The notes under the pieces: generated by a model | Seen by the model: only the letters and a program-made list of their open reading frames with translations | What the model was told of the DNA's origin: nothing | The model's database searches: none | Assembly: GCA_034189865.1 (NCBI GenBank) | Contig: JAXHTV010000023.1 | Coordinates: forward strand, 1-38,141 | Source of the DNA: Pseudomonadota bacterium | GTDB lineage: Bacteria > Pseudomonadota > Gammaproteobacteria > UBA5335 | DNA length: 38,141 nucleotides | Reading direction: 5' to 3' | Position numbers and translations under genes: made by a program | Shown here: one piece after another, positions 1-10,900 of the stretch | Layout: each line of letters opens with the position of its first letter | Numbering within the stretch: position 1 is the stretch's first letter

Positions 1-1251
1 CGGCAGATGGATATTCTCGCCGCCAGCGTTTACCTGCGTTATCTGGAGCACGGCGGACAAACGTTGCGCTTTCCCGACAACGGCTATCGCGGCGCCTACG
101 TGAACGACATCGCGCAGGCGCTGCACACGGAGCATGGCGCGCGGTTCGTTCACGGGGTCGATGCCCTGTTCGGCAATGTGCCGCCCGACGCCGCACAGGG
201 TGGCGACAAGGAAGCTCACATCGACGCCCTGGTGGCCAACACCAAAACGCTGTTGGGAGCGGATTACGCCGCGGTGTTCGATGCCGGGCTGAACGCCATT
301 TTGGAGGATATTCGCCAGGATCTGGCCGAGTTCGGCGTCACCTACGACCGCTGGTACTCGGAGCGGGAGCTGGTGGCCAGCGGCGCGGTGGAGGCCACCT
401 TGGCGGAGCTGAAACAAGCCGGGCACATTTATAGCCAGGACGGCGCTCAGTGGTTCCGCTCCACCGATTTCGGCGACGAGAAAGACCGGGTGGTGGTCCG
501 GGAAAACGGCGTGGCGACGTATTTCGCCTCCGACATCGCCTATCACCGGGAAAAGCGCCAACGGGGCTTTGACCAACTCATCGATGTCTGGGGCGCCGAC
601 CACCACGGCTACGTGCCACGGGTCAAAGGTGCGTTAAAGGCGGTGGGGGAAGACCCGGACCGACTGCACGTTTTGCTGGTGCAGTTCGCCATTCTCTACC
701 GGGGCAAGGAGAAGGTTTCCATGTCCACCCGGGCCGGCGAGTTCGTGACCCTGCGCGAGTTGCGCGAGGAAGTGGGCAACGACGCGGCGCGGTTTTTCTA
801 CGTATTGCGCTCGCAAGATCAACATCTGGACTTCGACCTGGAACTGGCCAAGAGCGAGAGTACGGATAATCCCGTTTATTACGTGCAGTATGCCCACGCC
901 CGAATTTGCAGCGTGTTCAACCAACTGACCGAACAGGGCCGCAGCTTCGACCGCAACGCCGGCGAAGCGTCCCTGGCGCTGCTGGACAACGACCACGAGC
1001 AAGCCTTGATCACGGCGCTGTCCCGTTACCCGGAAATCATCGAAGCGGCGGCGCGCAACTTCGCACCCCACCTCCTGGCCTATTACTTGCGCGAGTTGGC
1101 CCAGTCCTTTCACACCTATTACAACGCCCACACCTTTTTGGTGGACGAAGACGCGCTCCGTAACGCCCGGCTGTGCCTGATTGCCGCCACCCGGCAGGTG
1201 TTGCGCAACGGATTGAATCTGCTCGGCGTGTCCGCGCCGGAGAGCATGTAA
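1..1251 (+). CDS. argS: Arginyl-tRNA synthetase, C-terminal part (5' end outside window)
   Basis: Class I synthetase that charges tRNA-Arg with arginine in the cytoplasm. The reading frame is open from the first base of the window, so the true start lies upstream; about 416 residues are present, compared with roughly 575-590 in the full family, so the N-terminal tRNA-contacting domain and the first part of the catalytic fold are missing. Visible are the conserved segments DIWG-like '[12 protein letters not shown]', the KMSKS-loop equivalent 'VSMSTRAG', and the all-helical DALR anticodon-binding domain ending in '[10 protein letters not shown]', with the methionine end typical of ArgRS. The SPOR gene begins three bases after the TAA, so the two are probably cotranscribed, an order (argS then SPOR protein) also known in Pseudomonas. 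Identification is secure; truncation is only a window effect. Confidence 0.96.
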   Translation, partial: RQMDILAASVYLRYLEHGGQTLRFPDNGYRGAYVNDIAQALHTEHGARFVHGVDALFGNVPPDAAQGGDKEAHIDALVANTKTLLGADYAAVFDAGLNAILEDIRQDLAEFGVTYDRWYSERELVASGAVEATLAELKQAGHIYSQDGAQWFRSTDFGDEKDRVVVRENGVATYFASDIAYHREKRQRGFDQLIDVWGADHHGYVPRVKGALKAVGEDPDRLHVLLVQFAILYRGKEKVSMSTRAGEFVTLRELREEVGNDAARFFYVLRSQDQHLDFDLELAKSESTDNPVYYVQYAHARICSVFNQLTEQGRSFDRNAGEASLALLDNDHEQALITALSRYPEIIEAAARNFAPHLLAYYLRELAQSFHTYYNAHTFLVDEDALRNARLCLIAATRQVLRNGLNLLGVSAPESM

Positions 1252-1254
1252 GCC

Positions 1255-1866
1255 ATGGCCAACAGCCGGCGACCGCGACGCCCCAGCAAACGCCGCTCCA
1301 AATCCACCCGCAGCAAGCGACAGCAAAACGCCCTACCGGCCTGGGCGTGGCTGGTGCTGGGCATGGCGGTGGGCCTGACCATCGCCGTGGGTGTGTATAT
1401 CGCCACCCAAGGCCCACAGGCCCCGAAAACCGCCACCATCACCGAGCAAGTCAAACCGCCGCCGGCCAAGGCGCCGGCCGCCAAAGCGCCAGAACAGGAA
1501 AAGGAAGAACCCAAGGGCATGCAGTTCGACTTCTACAAGCGGCTGCCCCAGCTTGAAGTGATTATTCCGGAGGCCGAGAACGGCGCGGGCCGGCCCCAGA
1601 TCAAACCGCGCGCCGAGGCACTCAAGCCCGGTCGCTATGCCCTGCAGGCGGGATCGTTCCGGCGCTTTGAAGACGCCGACCGGCGCAAGGCCAGCCTGGC
1701 GCTCATCGGTGTGGAATCGCAGATTCAAAAAGTGGTGATCGACAGCGCCGAGACCTGGCACCGGGTGCGCATCGGGCCGTTTAACGATCCCGAAGCACTA
1801 GAGCGCACACGCGCGCGCCTGGAGCAAAACGGCATCGAAACCCTGGTGATCCGGCTGTCGGGCTGA
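1255..1866 (+). CDS. SPOR-domain inner-membrane protein (FtsN-like)
   Basis: Predicted bitopic membrane protein that binds denuded septal peptidoglycan through a C-terminal SPOR domain. The 203-residue product has a very basic N-terminus (residues 1-25, rich in Arg/Lys), one transmembrane helix at about 30-50, a Pro/Ala/Lys-rich periplasmic linker at 55-85, and a SPOR domain at about 125-203 containing 'YALQAGSF' and 'RVRIGPF'. The size and architecture resemble FtsN and the argS-linked SPOR protein of Pseudomonas. It starts three bases after argS, which argues for an operon. FtsN-type action in cell division is inferred from architecture; SPOR proteins have several other roles, so no gene symbol is given. 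It converges on uvrD with about 40 bp between stops. Confidence 0.88.
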   Translation: MANSRRPRRPSKRRSKSTRSKRQQNALPAWAWLVLGMAVGLTIAVGVYIATQGPQAPKTATITEQVKPPPAKAPAAKAPEQEKEEPKGMQFDFYKRLPQLEVIIPEAENGAGRPQIKPRAEALKPGRYALQAGSFRRFEDADRRKASLALIGVESQIQKVVIDSAETWHRVRIGPFNDPEALERTRARLEQNGIETLVIRLSG

Positions 1867-1905
1867 CCGCCATCAGACATCAGCGGGTTGGCAAGGCGTG
1901 AGGAC

Positions 1906-4059
1906 TTACACCGCTTCCAGCTTGGCGTAGCCCATCACCAGCCATTTGCTGCCGACTTGCTCGAAATTCACCTGCACCCGAGCCTGCGGCCCGGCCCCTT
2001 CCAGATTCAGCACAATGCCTTCGCCGAACTTGGGGTGACGCACCATCTGCCCGATTTTGAACGCACCACCAGCGCCCGCCATGGGCTGGCGGTCGTGCAA
2101 CACCGGCCGGCTGATCTGCACCCGGGGCCGTACGTCCTCCACCAACTCCGCCGGAAGCTCTTCCAGAAAACGGGAGGGAATACCGTACTGCTCGGTGTTG
2201 TAGAGCCGGCGCTTCTCGGCGTAGGTGAGATACAACTCCCGCATGGCGCGCGTCATGCCGACGTAACATAAACGTCGCTCTTCTTCGATCCCCGCGCCGT
2301 CTTCCAGCGATCGCTGGTGGGGGAAGAGGCCATCTTCCATGCCCGTCATGAACACCACCGGGAACTCCAGCCCTTTGGCGGAATGCAAGGTCATGAGCTG
2401 CACGCAGTCTTCCCACTCATCGGCCTGGCCTTCGCCCGCTTCCAGCGCGGCGTGGGTGAGGAAGGCCACCAGCGGCGAAACCCCCTCCAGGTCGGCTTCG
2501 TCCGGGCGGAATCCGCGCGCGGCGTTGATCAACTCCTGTAAGTTTTCCACCCGGGCCTCGCCCCGCTCGCCACCCTCCTGGGCGTAGTGGTCCATGAGCT
2601 TGGATTGAACAATCACCTCGCCGACCTGGTCTTCCAGGCTGAGTGATTCGACCCGCCCGTCCATCTCGTCAATCAACACCACAAACGCACCCACGGCGTT
2701 GGCGGCCCGGCCACTGCCCGCGGCCACAAACCGGGTGGCGGCTTCCCACAACGACAGGCCGTTTTCGCGAGCCAACTGGCGAACCGCGTCCATGGTGCGG
2801 TTGCCGATGCCCCGGGTGGGCAGGTTCACCACCCGCTCGAAGGAGGCATCGTCATGGCGATTGCAGATTAACCGCAGATAGGCCAAGGCGTCTTTGATTT
2901 CCGCCCGTTCGAAGAACCGCAAACCGCCATAAACCCGGTAGGGAATAGCGTGCTGCATCAAGGCTTCTTCAAACACCCGCGATTGGGCGTTGGAACGATA
3001 CAGCACGGCGATTTCGCGGCGTAACGAGCCCTGTTCCTCATGGCGGCGAATCCGGTCGAGCACAAACTGCGCTTCGTCGTACTCGTTGAAGGCGGCGTAG
3101 AGCCGGATGGGATCGCCGGTGGAACCGTCGGTCCAAAGCTCCTTACCCATGCGCCCGGTGTTGTGGGCGATCAGGCCGTTGGCGGCCTTGAGAATGGTAC
3201 TGGTGGAACGGTAGTTCTGCTCCAGCCGGACAATTTGCGCGTCGCGAAAATCGCGCCCGAACTGCTGCAAGTTTTCCACACGGGCGCCGCGCCAACTGTA
3301 AATGGACTGATCGTCGTCGCCCACCACGAACAGCTTGCCGGTGGTGCCGGCCAACTGCCGAAGCCACCGGTATTGCAGCGTATTGGTGTCTTGAAACTCG
3401 TCGACCAGAATGTGGCGAAAGCGCGCCTGATAGTGCGCCAGCAGGTCGGGGTCGTCACGCAACAGCTCGAAGCTGCGCAGCAGTAACTCGGCAAAATCCA
3501 CCAGACCGCCGCGGGCACAGGCGGCCTCGTAAGCGGCGTAGATTCGCGTCATTTGCTGATAGATGGGGTCCCCGGTATCCGCCAAGTCCCCTGGACGCAG
3601 ACCTTCTTCCTTGCGATTGTTGATAAACCACTGGACCTGGCGCACCGGCCAGCGGCTTTCATCCAGCTCCAGGCTGCGCAAGACCCGTTTCACCAAACGC
3701 CGCTGATCTTCGGTGTCCAGCACCTGAAAACTTTGTGGTAATCCGGCTTCCTGCCAGTGCTGGCGCAGCAAGCGGTGGGAAACGCCGTGGAAGGTTCCGA
3801 TCCACATGCCGCCGCTGGGAACGCCCAACAACTGCTCAATGCGCCCGCGCATTTCCGCCGCCGCCTTGTTGGTAAAGGTCACGGCCATAATGCTCCAGGG
3901 CGAAATGCCTTCCACCCCCACCAACCAGGCCACACGATGAACCAGCACGCGGGTTTTGCCGCTACCCGCGCCCGCCAACACCAAAACCGGCAGCGCCGGC
4001 GCGCCCACGGCCTCACGCTGGCGCTCGTTCAAGCCTTCCAAAATCGCGGTCACATCCAT
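1906..4059 (-). CDS. uvrD: DNA helicase II UvrD
   Basis: Superfamily 1A 3'-5' helicase for nucleotide excision repair, mismatch repair and removal of recombinase filaments. The 717-residue length is close to E. coli UvrD (720). Visible motifs are Walker A 'GAGSGKT' (residues 30-36), motif Ia 'TFTNKAA', Walker B 'VDEFQDTN' (219-226), motif III 'GDDDQSIYSWRGA' (247-259), motif IV around 'QNYRST', and 'LMTLHSAKGLEF' plus 'VGMTRA' in the second RecA lobe. The C-terminus keeps the Tudor-like tail ('VRHPKFGEGIVL'), which is characteristic of UvrD/PcrA and absent from Rep. It is divergent from the lipoprotein gene at 4120; the 60 bp between them holds no CTG-N10-CAG SOS box that I can see, unlike E. 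coli uvrD. The ribosome binding site is weak. Confidence 0.96.
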   Translation of the reverse strand: MDVTAILEGLNERQREAVGAPALPVLVLAGAGSGKTRVLVHRVAWLVGVEGISPWSIMAVTFTNKAAAEMRGRIEQLLGVPSGGMWIGTFHGVSHRLLRQHWQEAGLPQSFQVLDTEDQRRLVKRVLRSLELDESRWPVRQVQWFINNRKEEGLRPGDLADTGDPIYQQMTRIYAAYEAACARGGLVDFAELLLRSFELLRDDPDLLAHYQARFRHILVDEFQDTNTLQYRWLRQLAGTTGKLFVVGDDDQSIYSWRGARVENLQQFGRDFRDAQIVRLEQNYRSTSTILKAANGLIAHNTGRMGKELWTDGSTGDPIRLYAAFNEYDEAQFVLDRIRRHEEQGSLRREIAVLYRSNAQSRVFEEALMQHAIPYRVYGGLRFFERAEIKDALAYLRLICNRHDDASFERVVNLPTRGIGNRTMDAVRQLARENGLSLWEAATRFVAAGSGRAANAVGAFVVLIDEMDGRVESLSLEDQVGEVIVQSKLMDHYAQEGGERGEARVENLQELINAARGFRPDEADLEGVSPLVAFLTHAALEAGEGQADEWEDCVQLMTLHSAKGLEFPVVFMTGMEDGLFPHQRSLEDGAGIEEERRLCYVGMTRAMRELYLTYAEKRRLYNTEQYGIPSRFLEELPAELVEDVRPRVQISRPVLHDRQPMAGAGGAFKIGQMVRHPKFGEGIVLNLEGAGPQARVQVNFEQVGSKWLVMGYAKLEAV

Positions 4060-4119
4060 CGCCGTATCTTACCAGAGAGGCTCTTGGGCCAGCCCCGCTC
4101 CTGAGGTTATATTTCTCGA

Positions 4120-4698
4120 ATGATCTCCAAACTCCCCAGAGCAAACCGGCATACCTCGCTGCGCATCGCATTACTCGCATTGGCATGCTTCACCGCCGGG
4201 TGTGTCTCCGATGGCGCGCTGGCTCCGCCCCGCTCGGCGGAGACCGGTTTGGTCTACGGCCGCCTGTCCGCCGGGCAGATCGGCATTTACTCGATTTACC
4301 TCTACCGGGAAGGGCACCATTACCTGGTGCCGTTCACCGCGCCCACCGCCTACCCGGATGCCCAGGGCCGGTTCGTATTGGAGAATGCCCCACCGGGGGA
4401 CTACTTTATCGCCGGCTTCTCCGATGGCCGCAGGAACTACTGGGTCACCCAAACCGCCGGACCGGCCACCGTGCCGCTGACGCCGGGCGGACTGGCCTAT
4501 CTCGGCAGTTTTGTCGTTGAACCGCGTCCACGTCCGGAGCTAGACCAGCGCGAGGTGCGCCTGCGGCCGGATCCGGCTGCCGATGAACGCGAGATAATCC
4601 AATGGCTGCTCGCGCGGGTCGCGGGAACGGCGTGGGAGAATCGCCTGCGGCAACGCGAGGTGGAGCTCGACCCGCCACGCCCGTCACCCGACCACTGA
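4120..4698 (+). CDS. Putative outer-membrane lipoprotein with a transthyretin-like fold
   Basis: Unrecognised 192-residue protein. The N-terminus is a lipoprotein signal: basic residues, a hydrophobic stretch, then lipobox 'TAGC' with Cys28 as the predicted lipidated residue. Residues about 40-130 contain 'YPDAQGRFVLENAPPGDYF', a pattern typical of carboxypeptidase-regulatory-like/transthyretin-like beta-sandwich modules. The tail is charged and Pro/Arg-rich. A weak TGAGG lies about 14 bases before the ATG, and TTATAT overlaps the spacer, which could be a -10 element. The AGCS symporter starts 27 bp downstream on the same strand. Function is unknown; a structural or ligand-binding role at the envelope is the most that can be inferred. 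Confidence 0.72.
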   Translation: MISKLPRANRHTSLRIALLALACFTAGCVSDGALAPPRSAETGLVYGRLSAGQIGIYSIYLYREGHHYLVPFTAPTAYPDAQGRFVLENAPPGDYFIAGFSDGRRNYWVTQTAGPATVPLTPGGLAYLGSFVVEPRPRPELDQREVRLRPDPAADEREIIQWLLARVAGTAWENRLRQREVELDPPRPSPDH

Positions 4699-4725
4699 CC
4701 CCACCGCAACACCCAAGGAAGGACC

Positions 4726-6093
4726 GTGAACGAATTGATTGCCGGACTGACAGAATTCACCGGACAGATCTCCGGTCTCCTGTGGAAAAACGCCCTGACG
4801 CTGTTGATCCTGTTGGGCGTGGGGGCGTATTTGACGGTGCGCACCGGCTTCGTGCAACTCGGCGGGTTTCGCCACGCCTTCCATATCGTGCAAGGGCGCT
4901 ACAGCCAGCCAGACGCGCCGGGGGAAATCTCCCACTTTCAGGCGCTGGCCACGGCCCTGTCGGCCACCGTAGGCACGGGCAACATTGCCGGGGTCGCCAC
5001 CGCCATTTCCCTCGGCGGTCCGGGCGCCTTGTTCTGGATGTGGGTAACGGCATTTTTCGGCATGGCGACGAAATTCGCAGAATGCTCACTGGCATTGCGA
5101 TTCCGCGAAGTCAGCCCCGACGGCGAAACCGCCGGCGGCCCCATGTATACCTTGCTCAACGGCTTGAACATGCGCGCCATGGCCATGGCATTCGCCGCCT
5201 TCGCCATGATCGCCTCCTTGGGAATCGGCAACATGGTTCAAGCCAATTCCGTGATGGACGGGCTGGGGCAAATCTTTCCCCAGCTCAGCGCGCACCGCTG
5301 GTGGGTGGGGATCGGCGTAGCCTTGCCGGTGGGCATGGTGATCATCGGGGGAATCCGGCGGATCGCCCGCACCGCCAGCGCCTTGGTGCCCTTTATGGCG
5401 ATTCTGTATATCAGCGGCGCGCTATTGGTGCTGTTGAACCATGTGGACGCCATTCCCGGTGCCCTGTTGACCATCTTCAATCATGCGCTCAATCCCTGGG
5501 CCGTGGGCGGCGCGGTGGTGGGCGAGGCCATCCGCTGGGGCGTGGCACGGGGCTTGTTCTCCAATGAGGCGGGCCTGGGCTCCTCGCCCATGGCCCACGC
5601 CGCGGCACGCACCCACGAACCGGTCCGTGAGGGCCTGGTGGCCATGCTCGAACCGTTCATCGACACGCTGGTGATTTGCACCCTCACCGGACTGACCATC
5701 ATCGTGACCGGTGCCTATCTCACCGCGCCTGACGGGGTGGTGGGCGCGGCGTTGACCACCTATGCTTTCGACCAAACCCTCGGCACGGCCGGTGCCGCGG
5801 TGGTCAGTCTCGGCCTGACGCTCTTCGCCTTCTCCACCATGATCGCGTGGTCGTATTATGGCGACCGCAGCGCGCGCTTTTTGTTCGGCGAACAGGCCGT
5901 GTTGCCCTACCGGGTGGTGTTCACCTGCCTGGTGGCGGTCGGCGCCGCCTTGCCGTTGGAACTGGTCTGGAACATCGCCGACATCACCAATCTCTTGATG
6001 GCCGTGCCCAACTTGATCGCTCTGGTGATGCTGGCCGGCCTCGTGGCCAAGCTGCGGCGTGACTATTTCGCATCCCATTTTCCCGGTCGATAA
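4726..6093 (+). CDS. Sodium:alanine/glycine symporter, AGCS family
   Basis: Inner-membrane secondary transporter of the alanine or glycine:cation symporter family, importing small neutral amino acids with Na+. The 455-residue length fits the family. The signature 'ALSATVGTGNIAGVATAI' is at about residues 79-96, 'AGGPMYTLLNG' follows, and 'RGLFSNEAGLGSSPMAHA' lies in the middle of the protein; about ten hydrophobic segments are spread along its length. The start is GTG at 4726, supported by AAGGAAGGA seven or so bases upstream. The gap to the lipoprotein gene is only 27 bp, leaving no room for a glycine riboswitch. The substrate (alanine, glycine or another) cannot be told from sequence. Confidence 0.93.
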   Translation: MNELIAGLTEFTGQISGLLWKNALTLLILLGVGAYLTVRTGFVQLGGFRHAFHIVQGRYSQPDAPGEISHFQALATALSATVGTGNIAGVATAISLGGPGALFWMWVTAFFGMATKFAECSLALRFREVSPDGETAGGPMYTLLNGLNMRAMAMAFAAFAMIASLGIGNMVQANSVMDGLGQIFPQLSAHRWWVGIGVALPVGMVIIGGIRRIARTASALVPFMAILYISGALLVLLNHVDAIPGALLTIFNHALNPWAVGGAVVGEAIRWGVARGLFSNEAGLGSSPMAHAAARTHEPVREGLVAMLEPFIDTLVICTLTGLTIIVTGAYLTAPDGVVGAALTTYAFDQTLGTAGAAVVSLGLTLFAFSTMIAWSYYGDRSARFLFGEQAVLPYRVVFTCLVAVGAALPLELVWNIADITNLLMAVPNLIALVMLAGLVAKLRRDYFASHFPGR

Positions 6094-6219
6094 TACATGG
6101 CCCGCATCGTGTCGACCTCGCGGGAATGGGTAGATTCGATGAAACGATCTGCGCACGATTCCCATCCGCCACCGGTCAAACCCTGCGCGCCACGATGAGA
6201 CACTGAGGACCCGACGATT

Positions 6220-7974
6220 TTGACCGGATACCGCGACAACTGGATCGCTTTTGGCCGATGGCTGATCCTGCTCACAATCTTGAGCAGCGCTTCGGCCTGG
6301 GCGCAGCAAGTGACCGTGTCCATCGAAGGACTACCCCGCGATCTGCAAACCAATGCCGAAGCGAGCGTCACGCTGGCGCGCATGGCCGACCGAGAGCTCA
6401 CGCCCGCTCAGATTCGCCGTCTGCATACCGACGCGCTTGAAGAAATCCGCCGAGCCCTAGAGCCCTTCGGCTACTACCAAACAGATATCCACTCGAGCTT
6501 GAAGCAAACCGCCGAGGTTTGGACAGCACGTTATGTGGTCGATGCGGGACCGCCGGTGCGCATCACGGATATCGACATTCAAATCCTTGGGCCCGGCGAA
6601 GAAGACCCGGCGATCCAACGGGTGGCGCGCAGCTTTCCGCTCAAAGTCGGAGATGTGGCCCTTCATCGCCGCTACGAAGACGGCAAACGTCGCATGATGC
6701 GCGTGGCCAACGAGCGGGGTTACATCGAAGCCCGGATGGCCACCAAGCGTTTAGAAGTGCGGCCCGATACCCTCGCCGCCCGTGTGGTTCTGCGGATGGA
6801 GACGGGCATCCGCTACTGTTTCGGTGAAGTGACGCTGCAGCAGGACGTCATCAACCCGGACTTTCTGGCCCGGTTTGTGCCGTTTGAAACCGGTGAGCCG
6901 TACTCGGCCGACCGCCTGCTGCAATTGCAGTACCGCCTGTTGGATGCCGAGTACTTCTCCACCGTGGACGTGGTTCCACGGCGCGATCTGGCAAAGGACT
7001 GCCAGATTCCCATTGAGGTCGAATTGGCGCCCGCCAAGCGCAATCGCTACACCCTCGGCTTGGGCTATGGCACCGATACCGGCGCCCGGGCGCTGATCGG
7101 TTACACCAATCGCCGGGTCAACCGCCGAGGACACCGAATCAACGTGGATGCCCGACTGGCGGAAACCGGCAACGGGGTGGATGCACGCTACGTGATACCG
7201 ATTGATCAGCCGGCCACCGACAATTTGGCCCTGTTGGGCCGGGTCTTCGATGAGGACATCGACGATCGATTCAGCCGCATCCGTAGCCTGGGCGTGGCCC
7301 GCAACAACGTGTTCGGACGGTGGACACGAACCCTCCGGCTGATGCTGGAGAACGAAACCTTCGACATCGGTTTGGGCGCCGACCCGCAACGCTCCGATGC
7401 GCTGATACCGGGCTTGAGCTTCAGCTATGTGAGCGTGAACGACCCGTTGGCCACGGATCGGGGCTATCGCTGGTCGGTGGACCTTCAGGGCGCCCACGAG
7501 GCGGCCGCCTCAGACATCACCTTCGCCCAGGTCTTGACCAACGTTCGGACGGTGTACCGGGTTTGGCCCCGCGGCCGGTTTCTGGCCCGCAGCGATCTGG
7601 GATACACCAGCGTCAACGGTTTCGATGACCTCGCCCTGTCCAAGCGATTCTATGCCGGGGGCGACTACAGCGTGCGCGGCTACGACTACAAATCCCTGGG
7701 CGCCATCGATGAAGGTGGCCGCAACATCGGCGGTCGGTACCTGTTCACTCTGGGCGTCGACTATGAACACCGCGTCTACAAAGATTGGTCGGTGGCGGTG
7801 TTTTACGATGCGGGTAGCGCCTTCAACGACACCGAGCCGGACCTCAAGCAGGGAGCCGGCGTGGGCTTGCGCTGGCAGACCCCGGTCGGTCCTCTGCGAA
7901 TCGACGTTGCCCACCCGTTCGACGATCCGGACACCGACTACCGCCTTCACCTGACCTTCGGGCCGGATTTGTGA
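6220..7974 (+). CDS. tamA: Translocation and assembly module subunit TamA
   Basis: Omp85-family outer-membrane protein that partners TamB in outer-membrane biogenesis (autotransporter insertion and, in current models, phospholipid transport). The 584 residues fit TamA. A signal peptide ends near 'ASAWAQQ' (about residue 29), POTRA repeats occupy about 30-275 ('DTDALEEIRRALEPFGYYQ'-like first POTRA), and a 16-strand barrel follows, with 'KRFYAGGDYSVRGYDY' (the conserved lid-lock/VRGY-type motif) and a C-terminal strand ending in 'LTFGPDL'. The chosen start is TTG at 6220 because GAGGA lies about ten bases upstream and the signal peptide immediately follows; no in-frame ATG exists nearby. Its TGA overlaps the tamB ATG by one base, so translation is probably coupled. 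Confidence 0.93.
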   Translation: MTGYRDNWIAFGRWLILLTILSSASAWAQQVTVSIEGLPRDLQTNAEASVTLARMADRELTPAQIRRLHTDALEEIRRALEPFGYYQTDIHSSLKQTAEVWTARYVVDAGPPVRITDIDIQILGPGEEDPAIQRVARSFPLKVGDVALHRRYEDGKRRMMRVANERGYIEARMATKRLEVRPDTLAARVVLRMETGIRYCFGEVTLQQDVINPDFLARFVPFETGEPYSADRLLQLQYRLLDAEYFSTVDVVPRRDLAKDCQIPIEVELAPAKRNRYTLGLGYGTDTGARALIGYTNRRVNRRGHRINVDARLAETGNGVDARYVIPIDQPATDNLALLGRVFDEDIDDRFSRIRSLGVARNNVFGRWTRTLRLMLENETFDIGLGADPQRSDALIPGLSFSYVSVNDPLATDRGYRWSVDLQGAHEAAASDITFAQVLTNVRTVYRVWPRGRFLARSDLGYTSVNGFDDLALSKRFYAGGDYSVRGYDYKSLGAIDEGGRNIGGRYLFTLGVDYEHRVYKDWSVAVFYDAGSAFNDTEPDLKQGAGVGLRWQTPVGPLRIDVAHPFDDPDTDYRLHLTFGPDL

Positions 7975-10900
7975 TGCGTAAGCTGGCCGTGGTGCTTGTG
8001 GTCTTGGTCGCGGTGGTGATCGCGATCGGCTACGGCGCAATCCACAGCACCCGTCTGCCGGTTTGGGCCGCAGCGCAAGCCAACCGACATTGGGAGGCGT
8101 TAACCATCGAGGGGGTCTCCGGCCGACTGGCCGGACCCCTGAACGTAGAACGGCTCACGGTGGAAACGCCCGCCGTTCGGGTGACCGTGCAAAACGCCCA
8201 ACTCAAATGGACCCTGCGTCGGCTGCTCGGCCGCACCTTGGATATCGAAGCGCTCTCAGCGAAAAGCGTTCAGGTAGAACTTCGCGAACACAACGGTGCG
8301 GAACCCGCTTCCGGCGAGCCGTTCGAACTCCCGGACATCGACGTTCCCCTCACCATTGACTTGGGCCGGCTCGCGGTGGGCCAGCTGCACATCACGCCGG
8401 CCGGTGGCGAGCGCGTCTCGTTATTCGACTTGGCCACCTCCATCCATGCCGACGGCGCCGAATGGACCGTCCGCGAGCTTGCCCTTCGGCATGAAATGGC
8501 CGAGATCAAGGCCTCGGGAAATATCACCACCCGCGCCACCTATCCCTTGTCGGTGCAATTGGCGACGATGCTCTCTTTGCCCGACATACCGCCCTGGCCG
8601 GTGACCCTCACGGCAAACGGCGACCTCGACACGCTTGTGCTTACGGCGGATGGCCAATCGCCCTATCCGGTTACGCTCACCGGGCGAATAGACGATGTGC
8701 CGAAGCTCGGGCTCTGGACGCTGGAGGCCAACGTCCAGAGCCTCGACTTGAGCCAAGTGCGACCGGACCTGCCGGCGCTGACCACGGGGGGCACCCTCCA
8801 GGCCCGAGGCGAGGGCCTCGCCGCCGACATCCGCGCCGACGCGTTTGCCAAAGGGCTGGCGGGTCTCGATGCCGTGATTCATCTCTCGGCACACTGGGAA
8901 GATGCCACACTGCGGGTGGATGAACTGACGGCCAGCGGAAACATCGGCACGCTGCAAGGGCGCGGCCACGCCCGTTTGGGCACCCTGGACGACACCCAAA
9001 TCGAAGCCGCCTTGGATTGGCAAGCGCTGCGTTGGCCCGCCCTGGATCACTGGAACAGTCCCAGCGGCCAGACGCGGATCAGCGGTTCACCGAGCGCCTA
9101 TCAGGTGCAAATCGAAGGGCAGTTCGAAGGACCACCGCAGCAGATGCCTTCCACCCATCTTTCGCTCGCGGCCCATGGCAACCTGGAAAGCCTTGCGATC
9201 GACCGTCTGCAGGTGGACACGCTCGATGGGCAGATCACCGCCACCGGGGCCTTGAACTGGTCTGACGGACTGGATTGGACGGCGCGCGCAGAAGGCCGCG
9301 AGCTCAATCCGGGGGTGATGGATGCCGCTTGGCCCGGCCGCCTGGGTTTCGCCCTCACCACCGAGGGCCGGTACCAACAGCGCCTGAGCACCCATGTGCA
9401 CGTGGAGAAACTGTCCGGTCGGCTCCGCAACCAAGCCGTGGATGGCCAGGCGGAACTGGATTGGTCCGACGAGACGCTCCGCATCGACGCGCTGGCGCTG
9501 CGTATCGCTGATGCCAGGCTGAATGTATCGGGTCGCTGGAACGCCGGTTGGGATTTGGCCGGATCGATGGATGCACCCGATCTGTCTCGGGTACTGCCCC
9601 AAGCCGGGGGCGCGCTGGCCGCCCGGTTTACGCTGCAAGGCAAACCCGAGGCGCCCGAAATCACGGTCAACGCCGACGCCACCGATTTGGCATGGGATGC
9701 GCTGCGTATTCAGTCCTTGGCGCTGACGGCGGATCTATCGCCCCAAGCCAACCAGCCCCTCACGGTGGACCTGAAGCTTGAACAAGCGTCATTGGGGGAC
9801 CAATCCGTGCAATCAGGACGCGTTCTGGTCGATGGTACGGCCGCTGGGCACCAGATCCGTGCCACGGCACAGTCCGCCCAGGGTCAGTTGGACTTGATGG
9901 CTGAGGGCGCTTGGCGTCCGGCCGAACAGCAATGGGCCGGCACCCTGAATCAGCTCGCGCTGGTGTCGAAGCCGGACACCGCGTGGGTCATGACCGAGCC
10001 CACAGCGCTCAGCGCCGGACCGAAGCGGGTCAGCTTAAGTTCGCTGTGCCTGCGCCATGAGGGTGAGTCGCTTTGTGTCGAAGGCCGCTGGCAAGGCGCC
10101 GCGGGTTGGCACGCGCTGGCCGAGGTGACATCACTCCAGCTGGATAGAGCGCAGGCGTACATGGGTGACGACCACCGCCTTGAAGGCGTCATCAGCGCCC
10201 GCCTGGAAGCAAAAGCCGGCAGTGACGGCGCCGTGTTCGCCCAAGCGGAGACCACCAGCGACCAGCTGCGGGTCTTGACCCGTCCCAGTGCCGACGAAGG
10301 TCAGGGTTGGCGGGAGCTTCTGAGCGTGCGTGCGATCCGTCTCGATGGCCACTGGGACGAAGCCGGCATCCGTTTGGAAACGCGTGCACGCGTGGATCAA
10401 ACCGGCAGCTGGCAAGGCCGCTGCGTGATTCCCGGCGTGCGCCAACCGGCCCAGTTCGCCACCGCCGAGATGCGCGACTGCCAGCTCTCCGCCGATCTGC
10501 CCGACGTGGATTTCGTGGCGTTGTTTGTTCCCGCCTTGGCCGATGCCAAAGGGTCACTCAAAGCGGAATTGAGCGCCCGCGGCCCGGTGAGCGAACCGAT
10601 TTTCAACGGCCGGGTCGAGCTGGTGGATGGCGCGGCCGAGATTCCCGATTTAGGGCTTCGACTTCAGGCCATCACCCTCACGCTCACCACGGTTCCGGGC
10701 GACCGGCTCGCCTGGGTTGGCCAAGTTAACTCGGGCGACGGCCACCTGGATACGGAAGGCAGCCTGGCGTTGCAAGCCGGTGAGTTATCCCTCGAGGGAA
10801 AACTCACCGGTCGGAATTTTGCCGTGATCCGCACCGCCGAGGCCGCCGTCGATGTCACACCGGATCTTCGGTTCGCCTATTCGCCAGCGGAGTTGAGTGT

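Noticed and set aside
634-1326. A 230-codon open frame antisense to argS, and similar long antisense frames under polA, tamB and the AGCS gene.
   Set aside because: High GC content leaves long open frames opposite real genes; the products have low-complexity composition, no ribosome site and no family resemblance.
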